Source of the DNA: Lepidostoma basale
Lineage: Eukaryota > Arthropoda > Insecta > Trichoptera > Lepidostomatidae
Length of the DNA stretch: 64,000 bases
Assembly: GCA_022606425.2 (NCBI GenBank)
Contig: JAHDVF020000047.1
Span: 868,001-932,000 of the forward strand
Reading direction: 5' to 3'
Shown: positions 1 through 10,704 of the stretch, piece after piece
Layout: every line of letters begins with the position of its first letter
How positions within the stretch are numbered: the stretch's first letter is position 1
Made by a program: the position numbers and the translations under genes
The notes under the pieces: generated by a model
What the model was told of the DNA's origin: nothing
The model's database searches: none
The model's input: only the letters and a program-made list of their open reading frames with translations

Positions 1-460
1 TTGATTCGTTTACATTTTTATTCATTATATCACAACATCTTAAAGCTCTTCACTATCTCAAATATCCTGAATGAATCCAGTATAAACTGCATTGGACGGT
101 TTTTAAATCTCTTCGCAGGATGGCACTAACCTATATATTTGATCTTTGTATTGCCGATTGCCCTAATTCTAGACAATCTACGCTTCGAACAGTAAACTCC
201 TCGGCAATAGGTAGATTAGTCGAGCCAAAGGGCGCCATCCGCATAAATTTCAGGGATCGGGTTTTCTCGATAACGTGTCCGTCAGCTTGGAGTATGCTCC
301 CAGCACACCTCAGATCCATTGGCAATGCGGCTAATTTTAAATCAATCTTTAAAATACCCCATAAAATAAAAGAAACCAATTTGTGATCGCTTGTTAGATG
401 TAGCTCCCATGACTAAATAACTTTGTCAAAGCTCCACTGAGTTGAGTTATACTTTAATTA
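1..460 (+). pseudogene. LINE reverse transcriptase 3'-terminal fragment
   Basis: The translated stretch from about position 120 to 386 reads like the extreme C-terminus of a non-LTR retrotransposon ORF2. A segment around SITCPSAWSMLPAHLRSI matches the pattern 'arg/phe-rich, W, LP, lR' that ends many Jockey/R1-group ORF2 proteins. The bases before the ATG at 120 stay translatable in a related sense, so this ATG is not a real start. The fragment is cut by the window edge. It ends in a TTAATTAACTAAC-rich tail shared with the next element. Role inferred: dead LINE 3' end. The clade is uncertain. Confidence 0.5.
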
Positions 461-895
461 ACTAACTAATTAACTAACCATGACGCCATTTCACTAGAGG
501 CGTAGGCAGAAAAGATGGACCGTCATACTGCTCTGTCCTGACAGACCTCTCGAGTTTCTTCTATATTCATACTTTGTATAATGTACGTACGTCGATTTTT
601 CCGATTTTGAATGTGGCCGCCTTTTATTATTTGATTAATTCGATCATGCCATGCTTTCCTTGGTCTATCGAGGCTTCTCTTTCAACTTACACTGCTTGTA
701 TACAACATTTTAATCATTTTTTTCTCATACATTCGTTCCATGTGTCTTGACCTTGCTTAGGTATCGTTTTTTTAATTTTACTTATGTTGGAATCATCTGC
801 CTTTCAATTTTTCCTTATTTGGTCGTTCGGTATTCTATCATGTATCGTTTTCCTGCACATTCTTCTTATAGATCTATTTTCTATTATGACAAATA
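455..895 (-). mobile_element. RTE-like LINE 3' fragment (GTTA-tail family)
   Basis: On the minus strand this is the C-terminal part of the GTTA-tailed reverse transcriptase family that recurs through the window. It shows the degraded equivalents of the FGHMERM, RGRPRKTWHDQI and MNVEEAREVCQ blocks, then the conserved 3' end (TCTGCCTAC...CGGGGAGACGGCGTGATGG) and tandem GTTA. Many stops and frameshifts are present. It is a 5'-truncated dead copy. The RTE assignment rests on the endonuclease-RT tail style and short-repeat 3' end and is not certain. Confidence 0.65.
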
Positions 896-1389
896 TGAGC
901 TATACTTGATGAACTATTATGATCTTTGGATTCTTTTTTTTTGTTATAATTCTGAGGAATTATCTTATAACAAGCTTTAATATTTCACCCCAATAGATTA
1001 TTCATCGTTTTGTTTGTACTATAATATTAATTTAAATTTGAAAACTTATGATTTGAAAAGTTATATTTGCTTTTGTGATACATGTTTTTTCATTGTTTTG
1101 AAGATATTGTATCTCATCATGTTATACGAGTATTTCCTCGATATAAATCAACCATATACTCGTATTTGCATATATTGTTCTTTCAATGTAAATATTAATT
1201 GAACTTATAACGAAAATGTAAAAACACATTTTTGTTTTAACACCGTTTTATTTTTTTTGTAAAAGGCAACTGGTTCCGCTCCCGCTCGCGCTTCGTCAAA
1301 TTAATCGGCATGAAAATAAAATATTAAAGTTTTTTTAAATTATTTTTAATAATGCTACACAAAGAATTAAGTGCTTCATACGAAAGTAA
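896..1389. other. AT-rich spacer, no gene seen
   Basis: Very AT-rich sequence with short chance reading frames of low-complexity composition. A small GC-richer patch near 1277-1310 is not recognisable. I see no gene here. Confidence 0.5.
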
Positions 1390-1722
1390 ACTAAATAAAT
1401 AACCGCCGTCTCTCCGAAGGGTTAGGCAGAAAGAATAGACTGACACATTTTTCTTTCCAGACACACTTCACTCGCTTCCTCAACATTCATACATCGTGTC
1501 ATGCACGCACGCGTCGATTTCTCCGACTCCTCACGCAGCCGACATTCAATATTTGATTTATTTGATCATGCCACGTTGTCCTCGGTCTTCCTTTATTTCT
1601 AGTTCCATTTAAATCGTTAACATATACTTTTTTACCATTCTTTCTTCATTCATTCTTTCCATATGTCCAAACCACCTTAATATTCATTTAATTATTTTGG
1701 TCATAACACTTTTATTCGCACA
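1390..1722 (-). mobile_element. RTE-like LINE 3' fragment (GTTA-tail family)
   Basis: Second minus-strand copy of the GTTA-tailed LINE 3' end. It begins with CCGCCGTCTCTCCGAAGG, then the antisense TRP/CYS-rich REVCQ and RKTWHDQI blocks, and stops near TTTTATTCGCACATACG. Truncated at both ends and frameshifted. Confidence 0.65.
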
Positions 1723-2299
1723 TACGAAAGTATAAAATTATAATATTTCAGTGAATTGCGATTTGATTAATAAAAATTATTCTACAGTGTATATAATATC
1801 TACAGTTATATAATAATGAAATATATCATATCTTTGAAGACAGGTAGATTCTTCTTCTTCAAAGAAGTATCGCTCGCTGTGGAAATTCGTGTCAAACTTT
1901 GTCGATTAAATTTGTTCTCGCATTGAGCATAAATCCAATTTCAAATTGAACAAGCGTAGTTTATGGATACGTGGAACAACTTCAGTGTCCCCCTGTACCG
2001 TGGATACAATCTGTATGCGGATATGAAAAATTTGCATACCCTGTTGTGATAAAAAGTTTTCAGTTTCAAATACGAAACTAATAAAGTCGAGACAAATTGG
2101 AATGCGAAGCGAATTCTCCTGTCGTATTTATTGGCTACTTTTGCTATTTTACAAAAAGTGCGCTTTTTAGACGCGGAAATCTCGTTTTATCGTTATTTAT
2201 ATTAATTTGAAGATTAATGATCTTTCATTATTGATATATAATACTACTTGGCTATTTTTTAAACGGAATTAAAATATATAATTATTTATAATTTTCTTT
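1723..2299. other. Spacer without recognisable gene
   Basis: AT-rich sequence. A short moderately GC segment at 1930-2060 has no recognisable coding pattern. Nothing supportable was found. Confidence 0.4.
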
Positions 2300-2304
2300 T
2301 TGTA

Positions 2305-2506
2305 GTAAACGGAACTAGAAATATAGGGGGAACGAGGAAATTGTGGCACGATCATATAAATCAAATATTAAATGTTGGCCACGTGAGGAGTCAGGAAAAG
2401 AATAATAAGGAAGCGAGAGAAGTTTGTCTGGAAAGAACAGCGTGGCGATCTATTATTTGGCCTATCTCTTCCAGGGGACGGCATGATGGTTATTTAGTTA
2501 TTAATT
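2305..2506 (+). mobile_element. RTE-like LINE 3' fragment (GTTA-tail family)
   Basis: Plus-strand copy with the GRGRPRKTW(H)DQI-type block degraded to GNEEIVARSYK-like sequence, followed by the REVCLERTAWRSI block and the terminal ATGGTTATTTAGTTATT tail. It abuts the antisense LINE at 2507, so two LINE 3' ends meet tail to tail. Confidence 0.6.
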
Positions 2507-2940
2507 CTTTCTCAGCCTATTCCCGTCCACTCCTGGACAAAGGCCTCCTCCATTCGCTTCCATGTCACTTTGTCCTGTGCAGACTGCATCCAGGTTATTC
2601 CGACGTGTCTGTTCAGATCATCCTTCCACCGTAGTTGCGGTCGCCCTGCACTTATCTTTGCCGTCCACGGTTTCCAAGTCAGCAGTCTTCTTGTCCATTT
2701 TTCGTCTGAGCTTCTGGCTACGTGACCTGCCCATTGCCATTTTAGAGTCGCGTCCCGGTGGATGATGTTAGTGACCTTTGTTGTTTCTTTCACCGTATCG
2801 TTTCTGACTCTGTCTCTTAGGCTTATTCCTAAGATGGCTCTTTGGGTCACTCGTAGTTTCTCGGCACTTTGTTTTGACAATGTTACAGTTTCAAGACCAT
2901 AAGTACCAACTGGCAGAACACAGGTTAGTTAGTTAGCTAT
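2507..2940 (-). pseudogene. RTE-type reverse transcriptase C-terminus (WQWAGH family)
   Basis: A 122-codon minus-strand reading frame at 2512-2880 carries the C-terminus of an endonuclease-reverse transcriptase. It includes QRAILGISLRDRVRN, then KWQWAGHVAR, then GRPQLRWKDDLNRHVG and the end VQEWTGIG. This is the usual tail of lepidopteran RTE-like LINE proteins, downstream of the RT palm, where no catalytic residue is expected. The frame opens upstream into AVSTYGLETVTLSKQSAEKL-like sequence, so the start codon is not meaningful. A second copy is at 16178-16640. Confidence 0.75.
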
Positions 2941-3029
2941 GATCATACATAATTGATTTGAATGACTGCTTGGGCATTAATTTTTTGACGAAATTAAAAG
3001 TACATCATCATATATACTTAATTATTTTT

Positions 3030-3262
3030 TTTATAAAAAACGGAACTAGAAATAGAGGAAGACCGAGGAAAACGTGGCACGATCAAATAATTCAAATATG
3101 AAATGTTGACCAAGTTAGGAGTCGGAGAAATCGACGTGCTTGCATAACACGATGTATGGATGTTATGGAAGCGAGAGAATGTTGTCAAGAAAGATCTGTG
3201 TGGCGGTCTATTTTCTCTCCCTACACCTTCAGTGAGACGCCGTGATGGTTAGTTAGTTATTT
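3030..3262 (+). mobile_element. RTE-like LINE 3' fragment (GTTA-tail family)
   Basis: Plus-strand terminal piece: NRGRPRKTWHDQI-like block at about 3042-3096, a MTRCMDVMEAREC-like block, then CGCCGTGATGGTTAGTTAGTTAT. 5'-truncated and with small indels. Confidence 0.7.
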
Positions 3263-3373
3263 ATTTATAACTTTAATACACTGTACTAACTATTTTTGTT
3301 TGATGTCACAATTAGGTCATCTGTTTATAGGATAATCTAAGGATTTTATTAATATCTCTTGATGGAAGTTACT

Positions 3374-3545
3374 AACTAACTAACTAACTAACCATCACGC
3401 CGTCTCCCCGAAAGGGTAGGCAGAAAGAATGGACCGTCACATTTTAACCGATGTGGCACTCCATCCTTCTCTTTTCGCTCCGCGGGAGACGCGGTGTGAT
3501 GGGTTGCGAACCTCATCGCCACCAATAGGCATCTCCCTTGATGGA
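3374..3545 (-). mobile_element. SINE-like element sharing the GTTA-LINE 3' end
   Basis: Minus-strand copy of a roughly 165-bp repeat also seen at 10018-10205 and 50938-51108. Its 3' third equals the GTTA-tailed LINE end. Its body (GGGAGATGCCTATTGGTGGC..., GCGTCTCCCGCGGAGCG, AAAAGAGAAGGATGGAGTGC) is absent from the LINE copies here. A GGTTCGCAACCC motif resembles a Pol III B box, but no A box sits at the right distance. Interpreted as a non-autonomous element mobilised by the LINE through the shared tail. Confidence 0.7.
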
Positions 3546-3625
3546 AGTTCATTTTAGGTAAATAAAACGACGTTTTTAAATAACTACTTCCACTTTTGAT
3601 TTTATTTTGATACAATTGACCAGTA
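3546..3625 (-). repeat. Foldback unit, family D, left arm
   Basis: Contains AAATAAAACGACGTTTTTAA and ACTTCCACTTTTGATTTTAT, matching the outer arm of the family D foldback at 19045-19215. The GAAACCGG end of the same family appears at about 3880, on the far side of a SINE copy, so this unit seems split by that insertion. Confidence 0.45.
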
Positions 3626-3685
3626 TTTTTTTTGTGTGCATCACGTCGTTTGAATGAAATTACTGCCGACGTTTTGTTATTTAAC

Positions 3686-3847
3686 TATTATATTGATTCT
3701 TATGACATGTGATAGGTAGCTAATCTATTGCCATTTTATTGCCACGTGAATTCTAAACCATACCAAAGGCTGTGTGATAATCACACTGCCATCGCCCGGA
3801 ATCAAAGCTGTGATCTTTTGGTGTGGCAATCATAGCTCTTTACCAGT
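3686..3847 (-). mobile_element. tRNA-derived SINE copy
   Basis: Minus-strand SINE with the body signature TCACGTGAATTCTA...CTATTGCCATTTTATTG and the CACACTGCCATCGCCCGG B-box side. The tRNA-like head is degraded near 3835. Compare the well preserved copy at 42871. Confidence 0.75.
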
Positions 3848-4109
3848 CTGTCGATGCCAGCGAGCCTGTCGAAACCGGTTACTGTCGAAATAGTAGTTCT
3901 TAAAACTTCATTGATATTTAATCCGTTTATATGAGTAATTGACTTTTATTGCTTCTTCTTTTAATAGATCTGATAGGTGGCACAGAAATCATATGTCCTG
4001 GAATGAAGAGGTCCAGCAGTCACTCCATCTCTTTGGTAGTCTTCCAGCAGGACTTCGTAAGCGGCTGTATATGCGAGTCTGTTATTATGAAAAGAAAGAA
4101 AGAACAGTC

Positions 4110-4490
4110 ATCTTGGAACTAGAAAGGATTTAGAAACGATTTTTGAGATATTTATACCTCAGGGAGTATATCTATTACCCTTTTTTGTACCCCTCACTAT
4201 TTCTCTTAGGAATGTTGGATTTCAACACTCTTGAAACTCGTTGAATGATCTTTCTAGGAAAGCATTTTTTTAATCGTGGGTATTTACAATCCACGACTAC
4301 TGAGAGAACTAAATCTATACGTTCCCCCTAGTTATAGCAGAGCAAGGGGGCATATTTTATTTTCTTGCCCCAAATTGCCGCACAGAGGCCCTTCGTAGTT
4401 CTTCTGTAGTGTAAGCGATTCGTCTTTTAAATGAGGTTGCAAAAGAGATAGACCTCTTTGGATGCAATTATGGCGAATTCGTGAATACCC
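4110..4490 (+). pseudogene. LINE ORF2 C-terminal fragment, distant relative of the 28-31 kb LINE
   Basis: Translation around 4135-4230 gives FLRYLYLREY...LYPSLFLLGMLDFNTLETR, which aligns by eye with FLRYLYMREF...LYPTAFLLGMLGTNSLQIR of the intact ORF2. A later LFSCP-like stretch (about 4355) corresponds to RLFYLPA. Divergence is high and stops are frequent, so this is an old, different subfamily. Confidence 0.6.
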
Positions 4491-4574
4491 TTACTATAAA
4501 GGTATCAAGGAAATAACTGGCGTATTCCTATTCATAAGGTTCTATGTATATTTCCTTCGATGTTCTTTTTTTTC

Positions 4575-4662
4575 ACCCTTTACATCGATTTGGCTCGCGC
4601 TGTAATGATGTAAGGAGTTTTTTCAACAAAATAATAATAATAATAATTATTATTATTATTAT
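4575..4662 (+). mobile_element. tRNA-SINE 3' end with AAT tail
   Basis: Carries the SINE 3' signature CCTTTACATCGATTTGGCTC followed by ATGTAA, CAACAAAATAATAATAATAA and an inverted ATT run. Only the last part of the SINE is present. Confidence 0.65.
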
Positions 4663-5150
4663 CCATTCTGGCTACATGGTCCTTCCAGTATATTCTTTTG
4701 GATCTGCTCCGCCGAACGATATCCTCTATTTGGCAAGTTTTTCTTATGTCTACGTTACGGACACGATCTGGAAAAGATTAAGTTAATTAATACAACCGTA
4801 AAAATCGGTCATACGGTTGATTGTACCGGTCTGTTCAGTGTTGTTATACTTTCATTTGTTGTACCGAGTCAGCATTTCGCTACTCGTCGCGAGTACTATC
4901 AATGCCATTGCCTCCGTTACCATCACAGCATAATTTCCATTATCTAAGAGCATCGATTTTCTTTTAGCACTTTCGCAATGATTCTTCGTTCACGACCGGC
5001 CGACTTTGGCCTCGGCAGTACCATTGTAACATTGACAGAACGTCGGCGGCTTCCGTAACGTAGAAAGTGAAAAATTACGATTATCGCCACATTGCACAAT
5101 CATCCGCCGCATCATCAGTTTACTGTATTGATAATATACCCTAAGTTGTA
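4663..5150. other. Spacer, partly GC-balanced, no gene seen
   Basis: A mixed-composition stretch (about 4860-5100) lacks long reading frames and has no repeat match elsewhere in the window. It could be unique host sequence. I cannot assign a role. Confidence 0.35.
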
Positions 5151-5154
5151 TTAA

Positions 5155-5430
5155 CCGTTATGATGATGAACGTTAATAAGTCCAAGGTAATGATTTTTTA
5201 AAAAGAAGAAATCATGACAGTCTGCAACATTAGTTTGAATGATGAAAATTTGGAGCAAGTAGATGAGTTCGTGTACCATATTTAGGTTTGAAAGAAGGGT
5301 TGGGGCAGGCAACAAAGTGAACGGTGCACTTAAAGTTGTCATCGCAAACAAAAACCTATCCAAAAAATCTAGAATGGCAGTGCACAATGGTGTTCTTCTA
5401 CCGACCCTTATGTATTATTTATGTTCAATG
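5155..5430 (+). pseudogene. GTTA-LINE reverse transcriptase internal fragment
   Basis: Plus-strand remnants of the region just upstream of the MAVHNGVLVPTLMY block. VNKSKVMIF-like sequence is followed by ICNISLNDENLEQVDEF, then RRVGAGNKVNGAL and MAVHNGVLLPTLMY (about 5380). The copy ends abruptly after TLMY. Frameshifts occur at about 5195 and 5280. The same segment is seen at 47790-48100. Confidence 0.65.
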
Positions 5431-5479
5431 AAATATGTTAGGCCTTTTTATATGTGTACACGAAGATAATATTTGACCG

Positions 5480-6220
5480 TTGCCAATCAAAATCCGTATT
5501 TATCGCGTAAAGATATTGCTTCCGTCATATAATATTCCGATTTCCTTTGTTTTGCTCCGAAAAGAAAATTGTTTTCGGGTACCTTCTCGCCGAATTAGTG
5601 TCAACATCGGCTAACGAGAAGGAAATGTGTTGGCGGGATCAAAACAAATTGATACTGACGTAAGAAATTATTGTTTACCTTACATGAAATTATTACAGAA
5701 ATGTTTGCCCCGATGATTTATGATATTATCAGGCACTGTAAATAAACATTATTACGACGTAACTGAATGAAACGCGTTGACGGATTTGAAAGCTGTTTAC
5801 AGCGACATCGTCACCGAAATTGCGCCCCCTTTATTTAATAAAGGCGCATTCTAATATATGGAATAAACAAAATATGTTACGTTAACGTATATACAAAATG
5901 TGAATCCTTGTACATCCTGAAAAAAATCTAATAACATCAAAAATATTCCGCTACAGTACACATGCATGTAAATGGAAGAGCAAAGAATCGTAAAATTGGA
6001 TATATTGTACGTCAAAAGTTAATTTCGAGGGAGAAATGCTTAGTTTTAAAGGATCTGAATTTTTCTTCATTTGTTTACTGAAAAAAAAAGTTGGTTCCAT
6101 TTTCTATATCGTACTAGTTTTTTTGAAGTGACAAGTCAAAAACACATTTTTAGTTCTCGTCCTATGAAGGCATTCTAAGCACTCTTTATTGTACTCTTGT
6201 CATTCCTGTCCATTATTTTA
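5480..6220. other. AT-rich spacer, no gene seen
   Basis: No reading frame with a recognisable pattern and no strong repeat match inside the window. Confidence 0.4.
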
Positions 6221-6725
6221 TGTTCCGCAGCCAGGACAACTAACTTCTACCAACTCCATTAATATCAATCGAAGGAGGTGATATTTTTCTCCCCTTAGCA
6301 CATGACCCAAATATGAAACCTTTTTAACATTCATTCAACAGCTCTCTATTGGCTCTGGCCCTATGTAGTACGTCTGCATTACTGACCCTATCGGTCCACG
6401 GTATACGGAGCATTCTGCGGTATATCCACATCTCAAACGCCTCCAACCGGTTCATTACATTCACTTTTAGAGTTCAGGTTTCGCAGACATATAGTAGAAC
6501 AGACCATATATAACATTTAGTCATTCTTTGTCGGAGTTTCATGTTAAGACTATCGTTGCAAAAGAAGGGTCTCATTTTATTAAATGCAGCTCGTGCAACT
6601 TCATTCTGCATTTTATTTCGATGTCCGGGTTAAGCGCTTTAGTGACAATGCTGCCAAGGTATTTAAATTGGTCGACCATTTCAACATTTGCACCATTCAG
6701 TTGCAGAGTGGATGCAGAATAATTA
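6221..6725 (-). pseudogene. LINE reverse transcriptase fragment (NRLEAFEMWIYRRML family)
   Basis: The minus strand encodes, with frameshifts, blocks NKMQNEVARAAFNKMRPFF, SVLLYVCET, NVMNRLEAFEMWIYRRMLR, PWTDRVSNADVL and RARANREL. This is the thumb/C-terminal region of a second RTE-type LINE family in the window, whose 3' end is a GAAGAA repeat. Related pieces are at 35080-35545, 36105-36330, 46230-46650 and 47519-47760. Dead copy. Confidence 0.65.
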
Positions 6726-7800
6726 AGTCGCCTAAATGTCACCCAAATTTCAACTATTATTTATATTTGTTAATTTTTTTTAGTGCGTATTCGATATTTT
6801 TTTGTGTACTGACGAAAATAAATTAATATTACACTCGATACATTTTGTACTATATACTTAATAACTAATTAGATTATTATACTTAATACCAAATTTTTAA
6901 TATTTTTCTTTGTGTTTTTTTCAGTAGAAGTTCATTTGAAATAATGAAAATAAAATAAAAATATTAAAAATACCTTTATTATATATATTAAGTTTAATTC
7001 CATTTGATTGTATGGCTTTCAAAAGCTGTCGAAACCGGTCGAAACGTAAAACTGCATTGAAATAAGGTAATTATACTCGTATATAATTAAAGTTATTTAG
7101 ACATATATTTTTTCATTATTTACAGTACCTACTAAAAAATTGGATTAAACTACACTAATATTTAAAATAAAGATATTATAGCCGTTTTTCTTCTGCATGT
7201 TTTTTCTTTAATCATATATAACAGCTATTTAAGGCACGTTTTGATGAAGCCTTCTTTAAACATTTTACCGTTATGTGACATAAAACCTTACAACTCTTCA
7301 TACATAATACATGGGGTTAATAATAACGTGAATAACATCATTTCTACAGCGCTGCTAACCTCACACAGTAAATTCTATTTGCGCTATTGAAATTTGTGTG
7401 TATTATTACAAATTACTTATTGTGATGCTAATATCTCACGTAATATGGTTTTGCAATATTCTAATCATTTCGAGTTCTGTAAATTTGCGTTTCACGTCTC
7501 GAAATGTTCCTTTGAATGGGATTTTCTATCCAGTATTGCGATTCCTTCCCGGGAGTGATGCGCCAGAGCGAGCATGCGTGAAATAAGCATTGCTCTGAGC
7601 TGTATTTCATGATACAGTGAAAGTTGAATAAGATGCAATACATGTTCTTGCTCTTTCCATTGTTTGTATATTCATATTCAGGTGGGCTATACGTTTGCCC
7701 AGCATAATGAAGGGACTAAAAATAAGTCACTTGTATCAAAAACAGTGTCAAAACCAAATTTTTGTTAAGTCTGTTTGATAATTGTCTTCGTCAAGTACAT
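6726..7800. other. AT-rich spacer with a family D foldback end near 7018-7060
   Basis: Mostly AT-rich. At 7023-7050 the string AAGCTGTCGAAACCGGTCGA matches the family D foldback terminus seen at 19125, 27120 and 43140. No gene is recognisable. Confidence 0.4.
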
Positions 7801-7990
7801 GTCTTCTTCTGCTTTATTTAGGACTGCGTCCTGTTATTTCTCGGAGCAAGTTCCTGGGATGTAAATGTCCAACTGTCTCGCCATCTTTTGAGTGGTCTTC
7901 CTGGGGGTAGATTTCCTGTTGGTACTTTATTTTCGGCTATAGTTATCACTCTTTCAGAACATGTCTTCTCAGTCTTCCCCTTCGCATCGT
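7801..7990 (-). pseudogene. LINE 3' fragment (same family as 17390)
   Basis: Antisense reading resembles the end of an RTE-type ORF: GRPLKRWRDSWTFTSQ-like block, followed by a TTCTTCTTCTG-type tail. It matches the piece at 17390-17640 (CCCAGCTGTCC...GGTCTTCC). Short and degraded. Confidence 0.45.
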
Positions 7991-8399
7991 ATTGTTTTAT
8001 ATGTTTTATTTATTACCCTATAAAACCAACCTGTCAATGGTTATGTCCGTAAGTAAAGCAATATCTTTACCGAATCGGGTCACCTCGGAGGTCGACATAT
8101 TTCTTGATAGTAGAAATGGACTCAGGAATGCAATATTCATATATAATAATAATAATTAGGCTAATTTGTATAGCGCCGTTTTCGTGAATAGCTCACCTCA
8201 AGGGCGCTGTCATGTTATGATTTATTATTTTCTTCTAATTATTTTTTTTAATTCTTACTCCTTTATATGTTTTTACTCTTAAATCATTTTATTAGGTAAT
8301 CGTAAACGATCTGGAATTGTAAATAAACGAAATGTAATTAAAATTATTGATTTCTTATTACTTATGTAATCACGGTTGTTTTTGCCGCCAAGATTATAT

Positions 8400-8727
8400 A
8401 AAATAAACGAACTTCCTAACCATTACGCTGTCTCCCCAAGGCGGTAGGCAGAAATAATGGATCGTTAATGTGTTCTTTCCTGAGATACTTCGTTTTCTCA
8501 ACATTGATACATCGCGTCATGCACGCACGTCGATTTTTTGTGACTCCTCACGTGGCCTACATTTAATATTTGATTGATTTAACCATTGGCACGTTTTCCT
8601 CGGTCTTTCTCTATTTTTAGGTCCGTTAACGTCTTTTACATATACCATTATTTATTCATTCATTCTTTCCATGTGTTCAAACCATCTTAATAACCTTTCA
8701 TTATTTTGTTTATAATATAATACTTTC
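8400..8727 (-). mobile_element. GTTA-LINE 3' fragment, first half
   Basis: Antisense copy with CATTACGCTGTCTCCCC, the REVCQERT and RKTWHDQI-type blocks and the FGHMERM equivalent. It is interrupted at 8727 by a family C foldback unit and continues after 8968. Correct alignment to intact copies (for example 25990-26040) shows the interrupted point is one site. Confidence 0.7.
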
Positions 8728-8956
8728 GAATTTTTATGAATTAAATCACTGTTTTTTCCACTTTTGAGTTTATTTTTCTCGATATGTTTCAAAGGCTTAC
8801 ACCTTCATCATCGGGAGAACAATAAAATTGTTCGATTATATCGTTCAAAACATGTTGAGAAAAATAAATTCGAAAGTGGAATAAACAGTGTTTTAATTCA
8901 TAAAAAATCGTCATTATTTAACTCCACAGTGTTAACGCCTTAAGTTTATCTAAAAT
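8728..8956. mobile_element. Family C hammerhead-like foldback unit inserted in LINE
   Basis: A 229-bp insert between two perfect 12-bp direct repeats (TATAATACTTTC at 8716-8727 and 8957-8968). Its two arms are inverted copies of one sequence with ACTTTTGAGTTTATTTTTCT and CGACATGTTTC-type ends. The minus arm carries a hammerhead-like order CCGATGA, stem GAAGG/CCTTY, GAAA, CAT, TC-like, GAG. The right arm runs about 50 bp further than the left, as expected of arms truncated to different lengths. The right-arm core is degraded. Confidence 0.65.
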
Positions 8957-8968
8957 TATAATACTTTC

Positions 8969-9064
8969 ATTCGCAATGCATTCACATCTTGTATTTGCAT
9001 TAGACATTTTATCATATACAGATTTACAACACATTCGTCGAATACATCTAATTTCTATTGAATA
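8969..9064 (-). mobile_element. GTTA-LINE fragment, continuation after foldback insertion
   Basis: Antisense IEIRCIRRMC...SVYDKMSNANTRCEC block, homologous to RRMCG...MYDRISNADIRKEC in other copies. It resumes directly at the duplicated site 8957-8968. Confidence 0.65.
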
Positions 9065-9336
9065 AATCGCACCGTGGGTGTAAAACCGAAACAAGTGCAA
9101 ATATACAGTTTGGAGATATGGGAGTTTAAAGACTTCATATTACTTGTAAAAACTGTTTTTTTTTTTAATAAACCAATGATTTTCAGTTTAAAGTAATATA
9201 CCTATAAACCGAAAATCATTGGTTTATTTAAAAAAAAAAACAGTTTTTCCAAGCAATATGAAGTCTTTAAACTCCCATATCTCCAAACTGTATATTTGCT
9301 CTTGTTTCGGTTTTACACTCACGGTGCGATATTATT
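9062..9336. mobile_element. Long near-perfect hairpin, MITE-like
   Basis: Two arms of roughly 130 bp are inverted copies around a short centre near 9197. The arms start ATCGCACCGTGGGTGTAAAA and end with the complement TTTTACACTCACGGTGCGAT. They contain GGAGATATGGGAGTTTAAAG and its complement, plus mirrored T-run and A-run. Only scattered mismatches separate the arms. The flanks are two different parts of GTTA-LINE antisense sequence. No ORF. A snap-back DNA element is the simplest reading. Confidence 0.6.
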
Positions 9337-9400
9337 TGATTAATTTGATCGTGCCATATTTTCCTCCATCTTCCTCTTTCCTGTGGTAGATAACGAAGGA
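9337..9400 (-). mobile_element. GTTA-LINE 3' sliver
   Basis: ATTTGATTAATTTGATCGTG corresponds to the antisense of HDQINQI. Only this block and the adjacent RGRPRKTW region remain. Confidence 0.45.
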
Positions 9401-10017
9401 AATTATCCAATAGTTAATTGACAATCGAAATTCATTTCGTAAAAATATCACAAGATCAGTCACGTTGGGAAATTGTGTCATTATGCCGTTGCATTGTTTA
9501 GAATTGACCTTCGTTGACCTCCACGATCATTCTTTAATCAAATACACATCACGATACCCCTTCAGCCCGACTCGTTAACTTAGTCGACGCGTGTTTCGTT
9601 TTACAATTCGAAATGGAATGCCCTACGGATTATTTCATTATCTTTCCCGCGGTGTTATTACGCAAGGAAAAAACGGCGTTCAATTTTTTTTAAATGAAAT
9701 CTGTGTCATTGGGAGTTATGCGCTTGAGTTGCTGTACTCCCATTCATCTTGTTTCTATGGCAACCTTTTGAAAAATATTGTATTATTAAATTTTATATCG
9801 ACTGACCTACTTTTGAACGATACAAACCTGGTGATCTGTATTTTTCTTCTCTGTCATATTCGTATCATAATGAATTTCAGTAAATTAAAATAGGATTATT
9901 TTAAGTTAATATGTATTTTTTTTATTTCACCACGTAAGCCTAAAGAACAGGACAGTTACTTTTACACATTGTTCCTCTTGTATTCGCCTTTGTTTTTTGA
10001 ATTTTTATTTGATATAA
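9401..10017. other. Spacer, no assignable gene
   Basis: A 100-codon plus-strand frame at 9591-9893 begins with a plausible ATG-free context and has low-complexity hydrophobic content. It matches nothing I recognise. I would not call it a gene. Confidence 0.35.
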
Positions 10018-10205
10018 TTTATTAACTAACCAACTAACTAACCATCACGCCGTCTCCCCGAAAGGGTAGGCAGAAAGAATGGACTTTCACACTTTTACTG
10101 ATGCAGCACTCCATCCTTCTCTTTTCGCCCCGCGGGAGACGCGGTGTGATGGGTTGCGAACCTCATCGCCACCAATAGGCATCTCCCACGCCTATTTATT
10201 ATTAT
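10018..10205 (-). mobile_element. SINE-like element sharing the GTTA-LINE 3' end
   Basis: Nearly identical to the copy at 3374-3545: CCATCACGCCGTCTCCCCGA, then TTCTCTTTTCGCCCCGCGG and GGTTGCGAACCTCATCGCC. The high similarity suggests recent spread. Confidence 0.7.
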
Positions 10206-10428
10206 TATATTGTTGTATCGCTCTTGACATCATGCCAGCATGAGCCAAATCGATGTAAAGGGTATTATTATAGCTATCATGGTGATTCTCGTGACATGCG
10301 ATAGGTATCTAATCTATCGCCATTTTATTGTCACATGAATTCTACACCAGACCAAAGACAGTGTGACAATCACACTGTCCATCGGGGTGGCAGTCAATGC
10401 ACTGACCACTCGGCCACGAAGGTCGTCG
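10206..10428 (-). mobile_element. tRNA-derived SINE copy
   Basis: Minus-strand copy running from the 3' segment (AGCCAAATCGATGTAAAGGG) to the tRNA-like head (CACTCGGCCACGAAGGTCG). The B-box region is partly deleted near 10378-10386. It abuts the SINE-like element ending at 10205. Confidence 0.8.
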
Positions 10429-10704
10429 TATAACAGCTTACGATTGGTACAACACATACTCGTATTTATTTTTATTATTTTATTATAGCATTTAAAAATA
10501 TGTACGTTTCGAGTGAACACTATTCTTAACATAATCAATATTAACAATAAAAAGTTTAACATTTGGTATTTGATTAAAAAAAAACAGTAAAAATATAGAA
10601 AGGGGCGTTGAAATTAATTTAACGTGTTTTTTGTGATATTTTTATTTTATTTATTTAATATGTATTTTTTTTAAATGGTGTGTAAGTAAACACATGTTGG
10701 TAGT

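Noticed and set aside
9591..9893. 100-codon plus-strand reading frame
   Set aside because: Hydrophobic low-complexity content, no recognised domain, no supporting context; expected by chance in T-rich DNA.
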